From Nitrobacter sp963807355 (GTDB lineage Bacteria > Pseudomonadota > Alphaproteobacteria > Rhizobiales > Xanthobacteraceae): a stretch of 64,000 nt of DNA. Within the stretch, counting starts at the first letter, position 1. Each line of letters opens with the position of its first letter. Below, piece by piece: positions 1 to 8,049 of the stretch. A program made the translations under genes and the position numbers. Location: positions 274,321 to 338,320 of the forward strand of contig CAWEBX010000003.1 in NCBI GenBank assembly GCA_963807355.1, in the 5' to 3' direction. The notes below the pieces were generated by a model. It saw only the letters and a program-made list of their open reading frames with translations, was not told the origin of the DNA and did no database searches.

Positions 1-7
1 CGTGAAG

Positions 8-466
8 CTAGCGTCCGGTCGAACCGAATCCACCGCTGCCGCGGGTCGTTGCCGACAACGACACTGCGCGCGCGAGTTCAATGCGCGTCACCGGCGCCAC
101 GACCATCTGCGCGATGCGCTCGCCGCGGCGGATCGTGAATGATGCCGTTCCGAGGTTAACGAGGAGGACGTTGATCTCGCCCCGATAATCGGCGTCCACG
201 GTGCCGGGCGAATTCAGCACGGTAACGCCGTGCTTGGCAGCGAGGCCGGAGCGCGGCCGCACCTGCGCCTCGAATCCGTCGGGCAATGCGATGATCAGCC
301 CGGTCGGAACCATCGCATGCTGTCCGGCGATGAGAACCAGCGGCGCCTGTTCGGGAATTGCGGCGACGAGATCAAGACCGGCCGCCTGGCTGCTTTGGTA
401 GCAAGGCAGCGGAAGACCCTCGGCATGAGGCAGTTGCACGACGTCAACCTTGATCGGGCCGCTCAC
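8..466 (-). CDS. dut: dUTP diphosphatase (dUTPase)
   Basis: Hydrolyses dUTP to dUMP and pyrophosphate, keeping uracil out of DNA and feeding dTMP synthesis. At 152 residues it has the usual length of the homotrimeric family. All five family motifs are visible in order: AAGLDL near residue 29, the PRSGLAAKHG motif near 71, the motif around GTVDADYRGEI near 88, RIAQMVV near 117 and the Gly-rich C-terminal arm RGSGGFGSTGR. The start is GTG, overlapping the coaBC stop as GTGA, so translation is probably coupled to coaBC. This dut-coaBC pairing is common in alphaproteobacteria. Nothing is odd in the protein. Confidence 0.96.
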   Translation of the reverse strand: MSGPIKVDVVQLPHAEGLPLPCYQSSQAAGLDLVAAIPEQAPLVLIAGQHAMVPTGLIIALPDGFEAQVRPRSGLAAKHGVTVLNSPGTVDADYRGEINVLLVNLGTASFTIRRGERIAQMVVAPVTRIELARAVSLSATTRGSGGFGSTGR

Positions 467-1899
467 TTCGACGAAGCCGTCATGGTTGAGACGATGCGTT
501 CGATCAGCATTGCGGCCACCTCTTCCTTGGTCATGACGGCGAAGGCCTCGGTCTTGATCTCGCCGTCTTCGCCGCGCGTCAACAGATGTACCGTGTTTCG
601 GTCGCCGCCCATTACGCCGGTTCCGGGGGAGACATCGTTGGCGACGATCCAGTCGCAGCCTTTGCGTGTGAATTTTGCCTTGGCATTCTCGATGAGATGT
701 TCGGTTTCGGCGGCGAAGCCAATCACGAGGGGCGGGCGTTTGTCGCGCAGGTTTGAGATGGTTGCGAGGATGTCCGGGTTCTCTGTCAGTTGCAGCGGCG
801 GAATCCCGGCCGTGGTCTTCTTCAATTTCTGCACGCCTTCGTGCGCGACGCGCCAGTCGGCAACCGCAGCCGAGAAAATCGCGATGTCGGTGGGCAGCGC
901 GGCTTCCACAGCCGCCAGCATCTCCCGCGCGGATTCGACATGCTCCACGGTGACGCCGGCGGGGTCATCGAGGTCGACCGGACCGGAAATCAGCGCCACC
1001 TCGGCTCCGGCTGCCTGCGCCGCCGCTGCAATGGCAAAGCCTTGCTTGCCTGAGGAGCGGTTGGCGATATAGCGCACGGGATCGATCGGCTCGAGGGTCG
1101 GTCCGGCGGTGATCAGGACTCGGTGGCCCTTCAATGGTTGCGCCTGCGGAGGCCTGAGAATCCGCTCGGCGGCGGTTGCGATCGTCACAGGCTCGGCCAT
1201 GCGGCCGACGCCGGCCTCACCCGCTTCCGCCATCTCGCCGGCCTCGGGGCCGACCATGGCGACGCTATCGCGCGCGAGCTGCGCCACATTGCGACGTGTC
1301 GCCGGGTTGTTCCACATCAGCGGGTTCATCGCCGGTGCCAGCAAAATCGGCTTGTCGGCGGCGAGTAAAATGGCGCTCGCGAGATCGTCAGCGTGGCCGT
1401 GTGCCATCTTTGCCATCATGTCGGCGGTTGCAGGCGCTACCACGATGAGGTCGCAGTCGCGGGCGAGCCGGATATGGCCCGCGTCGAATTCGCTCCCGAG
1501 ATCGAACAGGTCAGTATAGCAACGCTCATTCGAAAGCGTTCCGGCGCTCAGCGGCGTGACGAATTGCTGCGCAGCATTTGTCATGATGCACCGCACAATA
1601 AAACCGCGCTCCTTCAATCGTCGGATCAGGTCGAGCGCCTTATAAGCGGCGATCCCGCCACCAATGATCAGTGTTACTCTAAGTAAACCATTGCTATTGC
1701 GACGTAAATTCTGGGCGCGCGGGATTGTTGCGTTGCGGGGTACATTGCTGGCGGTGGTGACCGTCGGCGCAGCGGGAGTTGCAGCCTCGCGCAGGATAAC
1801 GCGGACCTCGTCCTCTACCGAACGGCCGTTGCTGGCGGCCCGCATCCGCAACCCGGCCTTGATGGCGTCCTCGAGCTTGCGGATGGTTAAGCTGGCCAT
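463..1899 (-). CDS. coaBC: CoaBC with an N-terminal FitA-like ribbon-helix-helix domain
   Basis: Bifunctional phosphopantothenate-cysteine ligase / phosphopantothenoylcysteine decarboxylase of CoA synthesis. Residues 1-41 (MASLTIRKLEDAIK...) resemble the FitA-type ribbon-helix-helix antitoxin domain, with the typical GRSVEDEVR segment. An Ala/Pro/Asn-rich linker covers about 42-73. The flavin-binding CoaC domain begins at VTLIIGGGIAAYK (75) and has PAMNPLMW at 189-196. The CoaB domain carries RSSGKQG (281-287) and the KLKK motif (358-361). Both enzyme halves look intact. The ATG at 1899 is the only start that includes the extension, and the reading frame is continuous through it. Downstream dut overlaps by 4 bp. 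Whether the extra domain binds DNA is inference. Confidence 0.95.
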   Translation of the reverse strand: MASLTIRKLEDAIKAGLRMRAASNGRSVEDEVRVILREAATPAAPTVTTASNVPRNATIPRAQNLRRNSNGLLRVTLIIGGGIAAYKALDLIRRLKERGFIVRCIMTNAAQQFVTPLSAGTLSNERCYTDLFDLGSEFDAGHIRLARDCDLIVVAPATADMMAKMAHGHADDLASAILLAADKPILLAPAMNPLMWNNPATRRNVAQLARDSVAMVGPEAGEMAEAGEAGVGRMAEPVTIATAAERILRPPQAQPLKGHRVLITAGPTLEPIDPVRYIANRSSGKQGFAIAAAAQAAGAEVALISGPVDLDDPAGVTVEHVESAREMLAAVEAALPTDIAIFSAAVADWRVAHEGVQKLKKTTAGIPPLQLTENPDILATISNLRDKRPPLVIGFAAETEHLIENAKAKFTRKGCDWIVANDVSPGTGVMGGDRNTVHLLTRGEDGEIKTEAFAVMTKEEVAAMLIERIVSTMTASSK

Positions 1900-1919
1900 G
1901 ATAGTCCTGCGATCACATA

Positions 1920-1936
1920 TGATAGCATTGATATCA
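1920..1936 (-). promoter_or_regulatory. Inverted repeat TGATA-N7-TATCA upstream of coaBC
   Basis: A 5-bp inverted repeat with a 7-bp spacer lies 21-37 bp upstream of the coaBC start, in the 66-bp gap after ubiB. It overlaps the 8-bp palindrome TGATATCA. Ribbon-helix-helix proteins bind short inverted or direct repeats, and the downstream protein carries such a domain, so autoregulation is possible. The match is short and could be chance. Confidence 0.3.
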
Positions 1937-1965
1937 GTCGATAGGTGTCACTGCAATCAAGTCGA

Positions 1966-3534
1966 TCAGTGTGCGGTCCAGAGCAGGCCCACAAGCGCCG
2001 CGGCGATGACCCAGAGCGCCAGAATATTCCAGCGCTGACTGCGTTCTTCGGCCCGCTTGATCTCCGCAATGGTGTCAGGCCCCAATGTCAGCCCTTCGCG
2101 CGCCATCGCCTCGAACTGCTCGATGAGAGAGACCGTTCGCGAGGCGATCGCCGGCAACCCACCGAGCAGGCGGCCAAGCTCGCCGGCGCCGGCAATCGCG
2201 CCCTGCATCCGTCCGATCGGGCCGAGATTCTCGGTAATCCATTCGCGGACGACCGGATCAGCCACCGTCCAGATATCCAATTTAGGGTCGAAGCTGCGCG
2301 CCACCCCTTCGACCACCACCATGGTCTTCTGCAACAGGATCAGTTCGGGGCGCGTCTGCATGTCGAACAGGCCGGTGACCTCGAGCAGCAGCGTCAGCAG
2401 CTTGGCCATCGAGATTTCCTCGGCAATGCGATTGTGGATCGGCTCGCCGATGGCGCGGATCGCTTGCGCGAAATTCTCCACGGAGTGATGGCCCGGCACG
2501 TATCCGGCCTCGAAATGCACCTCGGCGACGCGGCGATAGTCACGCGTGATAAAGCCGAGCAGAATTTCGGCAAGGAAACGCCGCTCTTTCAATCCCAGCC
2601 GTCCCATGATGCCGAAGTCGACCGCGACCAGCCGGCCCGAATCGTCGAGAAACAGGTTGCCCGGATGCATGTCCGCGTGAAAGAAGCCGTCGCGCAGCGC
2701 ATGGCGCAGAAAACTCTGGATCACCTTGCGGCCGAGCTCAGGCAGATCGGCTTTCGCTTGCGCAAGACGCGCATGATCGTTCAGCGCGATGCCGTCGATC
2801 CACTCCATCGTCAGCACGTTGTGAGTGGTGCGATCCCAGTCCACAGTGGGAACGCGAAAGTCCCGATCGTCGCGGGTGTTCTCCGCCATCTCCGACAGGG
2901 CGGCCGCTTCCAGCCGCAAGTCCATTTCCATCGCCACCGATCGCGACATGGTGTTGATGATTTCGATAAGGCGCAGGCGCCGCGCTTCGGCCGAATGCGC
3001 TTCGGCCTTGTTGGCGACGAAAAAAAAGTCCGAGAGGTCGCGTCGAAAGCGTGCGGCGACGTTGGGCCTCAACACCTTGACTGCAACCTGCTTCCGGACG
3101 CCGTTCTTCTCGACCTCGCCGCGATGGACCTGTGCGATCGAGGCTGCCGCCACCGGCGGTCCGAAACTTGCGAAAACCTGTGTCACGGGTCTTTCCAATG
3201 ACGCCGCGACCACCGCTTCGGCTTCCGCTTGCGAAAAAGGCGGCAGGCGGTCCTGCAGGCTTTCCAGATCGCGAGCCATGGCGACGCCGATGACATCGGG
3301 GCGCGTGGCCAGGAATTGTCCAAGCTTGAGATAGGCCGGCCCGAGCCGCGTCAGCGCGCGCGTCAGCCGCGAACCGGATTTCGCACCGCGACGCTCGACG
3401 AGGCGGGCCATGCGCAGTGCGAGCTGTCCGGGCGGCGGCACCAGCGAGGGATCGACGACGCCGAACACGCCTTCGCGCGCGAACACGAACGCGGCGCGTG
3501 CCAGCCGCGCGACGTGGGTTAACGCGGAGATCAC
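1966..3534 (-). CDS. ubiB: UbiB, ABC1/ADCK-family atypical kinase for ubiquinone synthesis
   Basis: Supports ubiquinone biosynthesis as an atypical membrane-associated ATPase/kinase of the ABC1 (ADCK, COQ8) family. At 522 residues it has the family length. The hallmark KLGQ motif lies at 70-73 and the Ala-rich nucleotide loop (PPVAAASIAQVH) near 126-137. HADMHPGN and VAVDFGIMGRL form the catalytic and metal-binding segments. The C-terminus ends in one hydrophobic helix (ALWVIAAALVGLLW), as in family members. The start is GTG, overlapping the ubiE stop as GTGA, so ubiE-ubiB are coupled. Both act in the same pathway, which supports the call. Confidence 0.95.
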   Translation of the reverse strand: MISALTHVARLARAAFVFAREGVFGVVDPSLVPPPGQLALRMARLVERRGAKSGSRLTRALTRLGPAYLKLGQFLATRPDVIGVAMARDLESLQDRLPPFSQAEAEAVVAASLERPVTQVFASFGPPVAAASIAQVHRGEVEKNGVRKQVAVKVLRPNVAARFRRDLSDFFFVANKAEAHSAEARRLRLIEIINTMSRSVAMEMDLRLEAAALSEMAENTRDDRDFRVPTVDWDRTTHNVLTMEWIDGIALNDHARLAQAKADLPELGRKVIQSFLRHALRDGFFHADMHPGNLFLDDSGRLVAVDFGIMGRLGLKERRFLAEILLGFITRDYRRVAEVHFEAGYVPGHHSVENFAQAIRAIGEPIHNRIAEEISMAKLLTLLLEVTGLFDMQTRPELILLQKTMVVVEGVARSFDPKLDIWTVADPVVREWITENLGPIGRMQGAIAGAGELGRLLGGLPAIASRTVSLIEQFEAMAREGLTLGPDTIAEIKRAEERSQRWNILALWVIAAALVGLLWTAH

Positions 3535-4325
3535 AAACGCCAGCCCGAGTGCAGTGCGACGATGCCGCCGGAGAGCGCCTGCCAGGTCACGCGGGCGAAG
3601 CCGGCGTCACGGATCATGTCGGCAAAGGCGTTCGGCTTCGGAAATTTGCGGATTGATTCGACCAGATACTGATAGGAGTTGGCGTCGCCTGTGACGGCGC
3701 GGCCGAGCGGCGGGATCACCTTGAAAGAGAACAGGTCGTAGATCTTGTCGAGTCCGGGCACATCGACCGTCGAGAATTCGAGACAGAGAAGCCGGCCGCC
3801 CGGCTTTAGCACCCGAAAGGCTTCGCGCAGCGCGGCGTCGATGCGCGGCACGTTGCGGATGCCGAATGCGATGGTGTAGGCGTCAAAACTGCGATCCGCG
3901 AACGCCAGCGATTCGGCGTTACCGTCGACAAAAGACACATGATGATCGAGATGTGTCTTGATGGCGCGCTCGCGGCCGACCGCGAGCATGTCCGGATTGA
4001 TGTCGCAGACGGTGGCCTGAAATCCGTGGCCCGCGGCTTTGGCGGCTCGGAAGGCAACGTCCCCGGTACCGCCTGCAACGTCGAGCAACGAAAACGGCGC
4101 ATCGCTGCGCGGCGGGTTCAGCGCCGTGATCATCACGTCCTTCCAGACGCGGTGCAGTCCGCCCGACATCAGATCGTTCATCAGGTCGTAACGCTGCGCC
4201 ACGCTGTGGAAGACGTCGTTCACCAGCGTCTGCTTGTCCACCAGGGGGACGTCCCTGAAACCGAAATGCGTCTGGTCCTCTCGATCCATGCCCGTTTTCT
4301 CCATGACCGAACCATAGCCTGCCAT
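3531..4325 (-). CDS. ubiE: UbiE, demethylmenaquinone / 2-methoxy-6-polyprenyl-benzoquinol C-methyltransferase
   Basis: SAM-dependent C-methyltransferase of ubiquinone synthesis. The SAM-binding motif I is LLDVAGGTGDVAF, and family segments YDLMNDLMSGGLHR and GIRNVPRIDAALREA are clear. The C-terminus has the family stretch LSGGIVALHSGW. Starts at 4325, 4304 (MEKTG) or 4289 (MDREDQ) are all possible. The last is closest to homologues, so the first 12 residues are uncertain. It is the first gene of the minus-strand ubiE-ubiB pair and is divergent from the glyoxalase-like gene at 4412, with an 86-bp shared upstream region. Confidence 0.95.
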   Translation of the reverse strand: MAGYGSVMEKTGMDREDQTHFGFRDVPLVDKQTLVNDVFHSVAQRYDLMNDLMSGGLHRVWKDVMITALNPPRSDAPFSLLDVAGGTGDVAFRAAKAAGHGFQATVCDINPDMLAVGRERAIKTHLDHHVSFVDGNAESLAFADRSFDAYTIAFGIRNVPRIDAALREAFRVLKPGGRLLCLEFSTVDVPGLDKIYDLFSFKVIPPLGRAVTGDANSYQYLVESIRKFPKPNAFADMIRDAGFARVTWQALSGGIVALHSGWRL

Positions 4326-4411
4326 GCTGCGGTGCGCTACAAGCCAGGTCGATCTGAGGATGGATCGCCATCGGAGAGTGGTTAACCGGCGACATCAAGA
4401 GGGAAGCGTCC

Positions 4412-4792
4412 ATGTTTTCAAAGTTTGCCAGCGTGACCCCCACCCTGCGAATCTTCGATGTCCGCAAGGCGCGGGAGTTCTACCTCGATTTTCTCGGCTT
4501 CAAGATCGATTTCGAACATCGGTTCGAGCCGGATCTGCCGCTCTACATGGGCCTTTCGCTGGGCTCGGCGGTGCTTCATCTCAGCGAGCACTACGGCGCC
4601 TGCTCGCCCGGCGCACGGATCATCATCGAGACGACGGGGCTTGCGGATTATCAGGCTGGGCTGCTTGCTAAGCGTTACGGCTATGCCCGGCCGGGATTGG
4701 AGCGCCAGCCCTGGGGCGCTACCACCATGACGGTGACCGATCCGTTCTATAACTGGCTGGTCTTCAGCGAAGAAAACGAGACCCCGGCTTAG
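4412..4792 (+). CDS. Glyoxalase / bleomycin-resistance superfamily protein
   Basis: A 126-residue protein of the vicinal-oxygen-chelate fold. It opens with TPTLRIFDVRKAREFYLDFLGFKIDFEHRF, split here into its strand (TLRIFD) and helix (REFYLDFLGF). LHLSEHYG and WLVFSEEN supply likely metal ligands (His, Glu). The C-terminal motif WGATTMTVTDPFYNWLVF is typical of small bleomycin-resistance-like proteins with one domain. A good ribosome site (GAGGGAAG) precedes the ATG. The substrate cannot be deduced. The gene stands alone between ubiE and mutM, and any role in resistance or methylglyoxal removal would be guesswork. Confidence 0.85.
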   Translation: MFSKFASVTPTLRIFDVRKAREFYLDFLGFKIDFEHRFEPDLPLYMGLSLGSAVLHLSEHYGACSPGARIIIETTGLADYQAGLLAKRYGYARPGLERQPWGATTMTVTDPFYNWLVFSEENETPA

Positions 4793-4825
4793 AACGCCGG
4801 AGAATCCCACGAAACGAGCGAAGCG

Positions 4826-5707
4826 GTGCCCGAACTTCCCGAGGTCGAAACCGTACGCCGCGGCTTGCAGCCAGCGATGGAGGGAGCGACCATCGTCCGC
4901 GCCGAGACCCGGCGCAAGGACCTGCGGTTTCCGTTCCAGACCGATTTCGTCGCCCGCCTGGAGGGCCAGGTCGTGACCGGGCTCGGGCGGCGGGCAAAGT
5001 ACCTGCTGGCGGACCTCGCATCCGGCGACGTGCTGTTGATGCACCTCGGCATGTCCGGATCATTTCGCGTGATCGATGCGGCCGGAGCCGCGGCTCCGGG
5101 CGATTTTCACCATCGGCGCAACGAGGGCCGCGCCCACGATCATGTGTGCTTTACGATGTCCTCCGGCGTCGAGATCGTGTTCAACGATCCGCGCCGTTTC
5201 GGGTACATGAAGGTTGTCGCACGCGAAGCGCTCGACGACGAGCCGCTACTGAGAGGACTCGGCCCGGAGCCGCTTGGGAATGAATTTGACGCGGCGATGC
5301 TGGCGCGCTCGTGCCGCGACAAGAAGACCAGCCTGAAGGCCGCGCTGCTCGATCAGCGCGTGGTCGCGGGGCTCGGCAACATCTATGTCTGCGAGGCGCT
5401 GTTTCGCGCGCGGCTTTCGCCGCGCCGTCTCGCCTCGACGCTTGCCCTGAAAACGGGCGCGCCGTCTGAACGCGCCGAACGACTGGTCGCTGCCATTCAC
5501 GACGTGCTCAATCAGGCGATCAAGGCGGGAGGTTCTTCGCTTCGCGATCATCGTCAGACCACCGGCGAACTCGGTTACTTCCAGCATTCGTTTCGGGTCT
5601 ACGACCGCGAGGGCGACAAGTGCCGGACGCCGACATGCAAGGGCACGGTGAGGCGTTTCACCCAGAATGGACGCTCGACGTTCTGGTGTCCGGGTTGCCA
5701 GACGTAA
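4826..5707 (+). CDS. mutM: Formamidopyrimidine-DNA glycosylase (Fpg/MutM)
   Basis: Bifunctional DNA glycosylase / AP lyase that removes 8-oxoguanine and formamidopyrimidines. The start is GTG; after removal of Met the essential N-terminal PELPEVE is exposed, with Pro as the catalytic nucleophile and Glu as proton donor. The conserved segments FNDPRRFGYM and LLDQRVVAGLGNIYVCEALF (helix-two-turn-helix) are present. The C-terminus carries a four-Cys zinc finger (CRTPTCKG ... FWCPGCQ). The length of 293 is normal. It lies 33 bp after the glyoxalase-like gene and converges on the protease-like gene ending at 5740. Confidence 0.97.
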   Translation: MPELPEVETVRRGLQPAMEGATIVRAETRRKDLRFPFQTDFVARLEGQVVTGLGRRAKYLLADLASGDVLLMHLGMSGSFRVIDAAGAAAPGDFHHRRNEGRAHDHVCFTMSSGVEIVFNDPRRFGYMKVVAREALDDEPLLRGLGPEPLGNEFDAAMLARSCRDKKTSLKAALLDQRVVAGLGNIYVCEALFRARLSPRRLASTLALKTGAPSERAERLVAAIHDVLNQAIKAGGSSLRDHRQTTGELGYFQHSFRVYDREGDKCRTPTCKGTVRRFTQNGRSTFWCPGCQT

Positions 5708-5739
5708 CCTGGTCCAGCCAGCCGAGTGGATGTGCCGCC

Positions 5740-7074
5740 TTATCTCCGTACGCAGATGACACGAACCACGGCGGCTTCTGCATCAAGCGTTCTGTCGGAC
5801 GTCACATCGTTCGCTTTCAGAAAATCGCGGACGGTTTCCACGGGAGCGAGCACGGCCTGTGCGGCCGGCGTCGCATCCGAAAGTCCGGCGATGTCCGCCG
5901 GCTTCAGGAGTGCAAGCCCTGCGAGCTTTCCGTTTGCATCGAGCGCCGCCGCGCCGGAAAAACCCAATGCCGGCGCCGGCGTCAGCATCAATTCATCGCC
6001 GCCCTGCGTCACCGAGGCTTTGACGCGACTGACGGCGGAGCCGCCGCCCTGGTTTTGCGGATCGGTGATGCCGACCAGATCGACGCCGCCTTTTGCCGTA
6101 TCGCGACCGAACGCGATCGGATGCAATCCATGTGCGCCGTAGATGCGCAGCAGCGCGAGGCCGTGATCCTTGTCGTCGGCGATCCGGTCGGCATTGCCAT
6201 GGCCCGCGACGACAATTGACCGGCATCCGTCGGTGGCGTCGCGTCCGGTGATGATCGCGCCGTCGCTGCTGACAGTCACGCCGCTTGCATATTCCACCAT
6301 CTTGCGAGGCGCCGGACCGTTCGCCGGAAACGGGTCGAATGCGCTCGACATTGCGATCACCACCGGCTCCATGACGCCTTCGGTGGCCTGATCGTAGAGA
6401 ATGATCAGGATGCGCGCCTCGCTATCGCGAAGTTGGCCGCGCATGTAGAACTTTTTCAGACCCTGTGTGCCTGACAGCACGAAGACATCCGGTTTGACGG
6501 CGCTGTAGTCGATCTTGCGACCGACTGGCTGCTTGCGTTCGTGGTCGACAAGCCTTGCGGTTGTGAGGCCGGCTTCCTTGCGGCGCATGACGAAGATCTG
6601 GATCGTGCCGGTTGAAGAACTCCATTTCGTGCCTTCGCCCTCGCTCGATTGCTGCGGCACCAGCCTCGCCGGCAGGCCCAGCCGAACGCCGATAGCGGCA
6701 TCGGCGGCGATCTTCCAGCCAACATTCGCCCGCGCTTTCCGCGCCGCCGCGGCGAGAACGCCACGTTCCTGCGGGTTAAGCACGCCGGTCTGCTTGCCGC
6801 TCTGATCGTTCTGGAATGCCTTGATCGCAGCGATGAGCCTGTCGCTGACCTCGCCATTGATGAGGCCGTTATAGTGGCTGGTCCATGCCAGGTCGGATTG
6901 AAGTGCCTGAAGCGCCGCGGGCGCCATCGCGCTCACGGTATCGGCCGGGGTTTGCGCCGGCGGGCGGGCGGCTGCCGGTTTGTTTTTCGCGCTTCCGGCA
7001 GTGCCGCCGGTTTGCGCCTGGGCATACATCGTGGTTGCCACGATCATCAATGCCGCGGCCATCGTCGCTCGCAT
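5740..7074 (-). CDS. Exported protein with peptidoglycan-binding-like domain and degenerate trypsin-like domain
   Basis: About 444 residues from the ATG at 7074 (an ATG at 7116 would add 14). An N-terminal signal-like segment (MRATMAAALMIVATT, then YAQAQ) is followed by a Pro/Ala-rich stretch and a helical segment like a PG_binding_1 domain (roughly 60-112: YNGLINGEVSDRLIAAI). The C-terminal half (about 262-445) follows the trypsin-fold pattern, with VSSDGAIIT, DHGLALLRI and GFSGAAAL. The serine in GFSG is present. The catalytic His position (usually HVV) reads RDAT, and the usual NDLALL reads DHGLALL, so two of three triad residues appear lost. It is likely a non-catalytic periplasmic protein; the exact role is unknown. 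Confidence 0.75.
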   Translation of the reverse strand: MRATMAAALMIVATTMYAQAQTGGTAGSAKNKPAAARPPAQTPADTVSAMAPAALQALQSDLAWTSHYNGLINGEVSDRLIAAIKAFQNDQSGKQTGVLNPQERGVLAAAARKARANVGWKIAADAAIGVRLGLPARLVPQQSSEGEGTKWSSSTGTIQIFVMRRKEAGLTTARLVDHERKQPVGRKIDYSAVKPDVFVLSGTQGLKKFYMRGQLRDSEARILIILYDQATEGVMEPVVIAMSSAFDPFPANGPAPRKMVEYASGVTVSSDGAIITGRDATDGCRSIVVAGHGNADRIADDKDHGLALLRIYGAHGLHPIAFGRDTAKGGVDLVGITDPQNQGGGSAVSRVKASVTQGGDELMLTPAPALGFSGAAALDANGKLAGLALLKPADIAGLSDATPAAQAVLAPVETVRDFLKANDVTSDRTLDAEAAVVRVICVRR

Positions 7075-7192
7075 GGCAGCTTTCGCCTCCGTTGAAACGG
7101 CGCTATTGAAACACATCTGCTTGGTCGGTAACAGCAGCCACTGAGGTTCTGGCCCGCGTGCGGCGCTGGATCGAGACGAGAACGGCAGGACG

Positions 7193-7993
7193 ATGCTGAG
7201 CGCCGACGAACTTGAACGCTATGCCCGCCACATCGTGATGCGCGAAGTCGGCGGCCCCGGCCAGAACGCGCTGCGCAATGCGCGCGTGCTGATGATTGGA
7301 GCCGGGGGTCTCGGCGCGCCGGCGCTGATGTATCTGGCGGCCGCGGGCGTGGGTACGCTCGGCGTCATCGATGACGACGTGGTGACGCTATCGAATTTGC
7401 AGCGCCAGATCATTCACGCGACGCCGGATATCGGCAGTCCCAAGGTTCAGAGCGCCGCTGACAAAATCCACGCGCTCAACCCGCACGTCGCATTCCACGC
7501 CCATCACATGCGGCTGGATGCGGCGAATGCGTTGTCACTGTTTGCAGACTACGACGTCGTCGCCGACGGCTCGGATAATTTCACCACGCGCTATCTGGTG
7601 GCCGATGCCTGTTATCTGGCGAAGAAGCCGCTGGTGACCGCCGCGCTCGGGGTGTTCGACGGATCGCTGACGACGATCCGCGCGCACGAGACGAATGCCG
7701 ATGGCGAGTTCAATCCGACGTACCGTTGCCTGTTCCCCGAACCGCCGCCGGAGGGCACGGTGCCGAGCTGCCAACAAGCGGGCATTCTCGGCGCGCTGGC
7801 CGGTGTGCTCGGCTCGATGACGGCGTTGGAAGTGATCCGTGAGATCGTTGGATTCGGCGAGGGGCTGGTCGGGCGTTTATTGATGGTGGATGCGCGCGCG
7901 ATGCGGTTCGAGACGCTGAATTACAGGCGCGATCCGTCGAATCCGCTCAACGGCGATCATCCGACCATCAGGGATTTAAGCGCGTATCGATAG
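7193..7993 (+). CDS. moeB: MoeB/ThiF-family ATP-dependent adenylyltransferase (E1-like)
   Basis: Adenylates the C-terminal glycine of a small sulfur carrier (MoaD for molybdopterin, or ThiS for thiamine). The nucleotide loop GAGGLGAPAL is at 36-45, SNLQRQIIH at 67-75 and DGSDNFTTRYL near 125-135. The conserved Cys is in VPSCQQAGILG (193). The family zinc site normally uses two CxxC pairs. Here the first reads TYRC (176-179) and the C-terminal pair is absent (DPSNPLNG), so the zinc site is probably lost. MoeB versus ThiF cannot be separated from sequence alone, and neither moaD nor thiS is nearby. Confidence 0.85.
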   Translation: MLSADELERYARHIVMREVGGPGQNALRNARVLMIGAGGLGAPALMYLAAAGVGTLGVIDDDVVTLSNLQRQIIHATPDIGSPKVQSAADKIHALNPHVAFHAHHMRLDAANALSLFADYDVVADGSDNFTTRYLVADACYLAKKPLVTAALGVFDGSLTTIRAHETNADGEFNPTYRCLFPEPPPEGTVPSCQQAGILGALAGVLGSMTALEVIREIVGFGEGLVGRLLMVDARAMRFETLNYRRDPSNPLNGDHPTIRDLSAYR

Positions 7994-8000
7994 TCGGAGA

Positions 8001-8036
8001 GCTTCTTCCCTTCGTGCAAGGGGAGGGGGAAGAAGC
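8001..8036. terminator. Hairpin between convergent moeB and hydroxyacid dehydrogenase genes
   Basis: A perfect 10-bp stem (GCTTCTTCCC / GGGAAGAAGC) lies between two convergent stop codons. There is no T-run, so it may act as a bidirectional barrier. Its loop (TTCGTGCAAGGGG) resembles part of the CCCTCTCCC-type palindromic repeat found elsewhere in this window, so it may be a remnant of that repeat. Confidence 0.5.
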
Positions 8037-8049
8037 AAGGCGCGCTGTC

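Noticed and set aside
1945..3201. Long plus-strand open frame opposite ubiB (about 418 codons)
   Set aside because: Antisense shadow from GC-rich codon bias. ubiB has full family motifs on the other strand.
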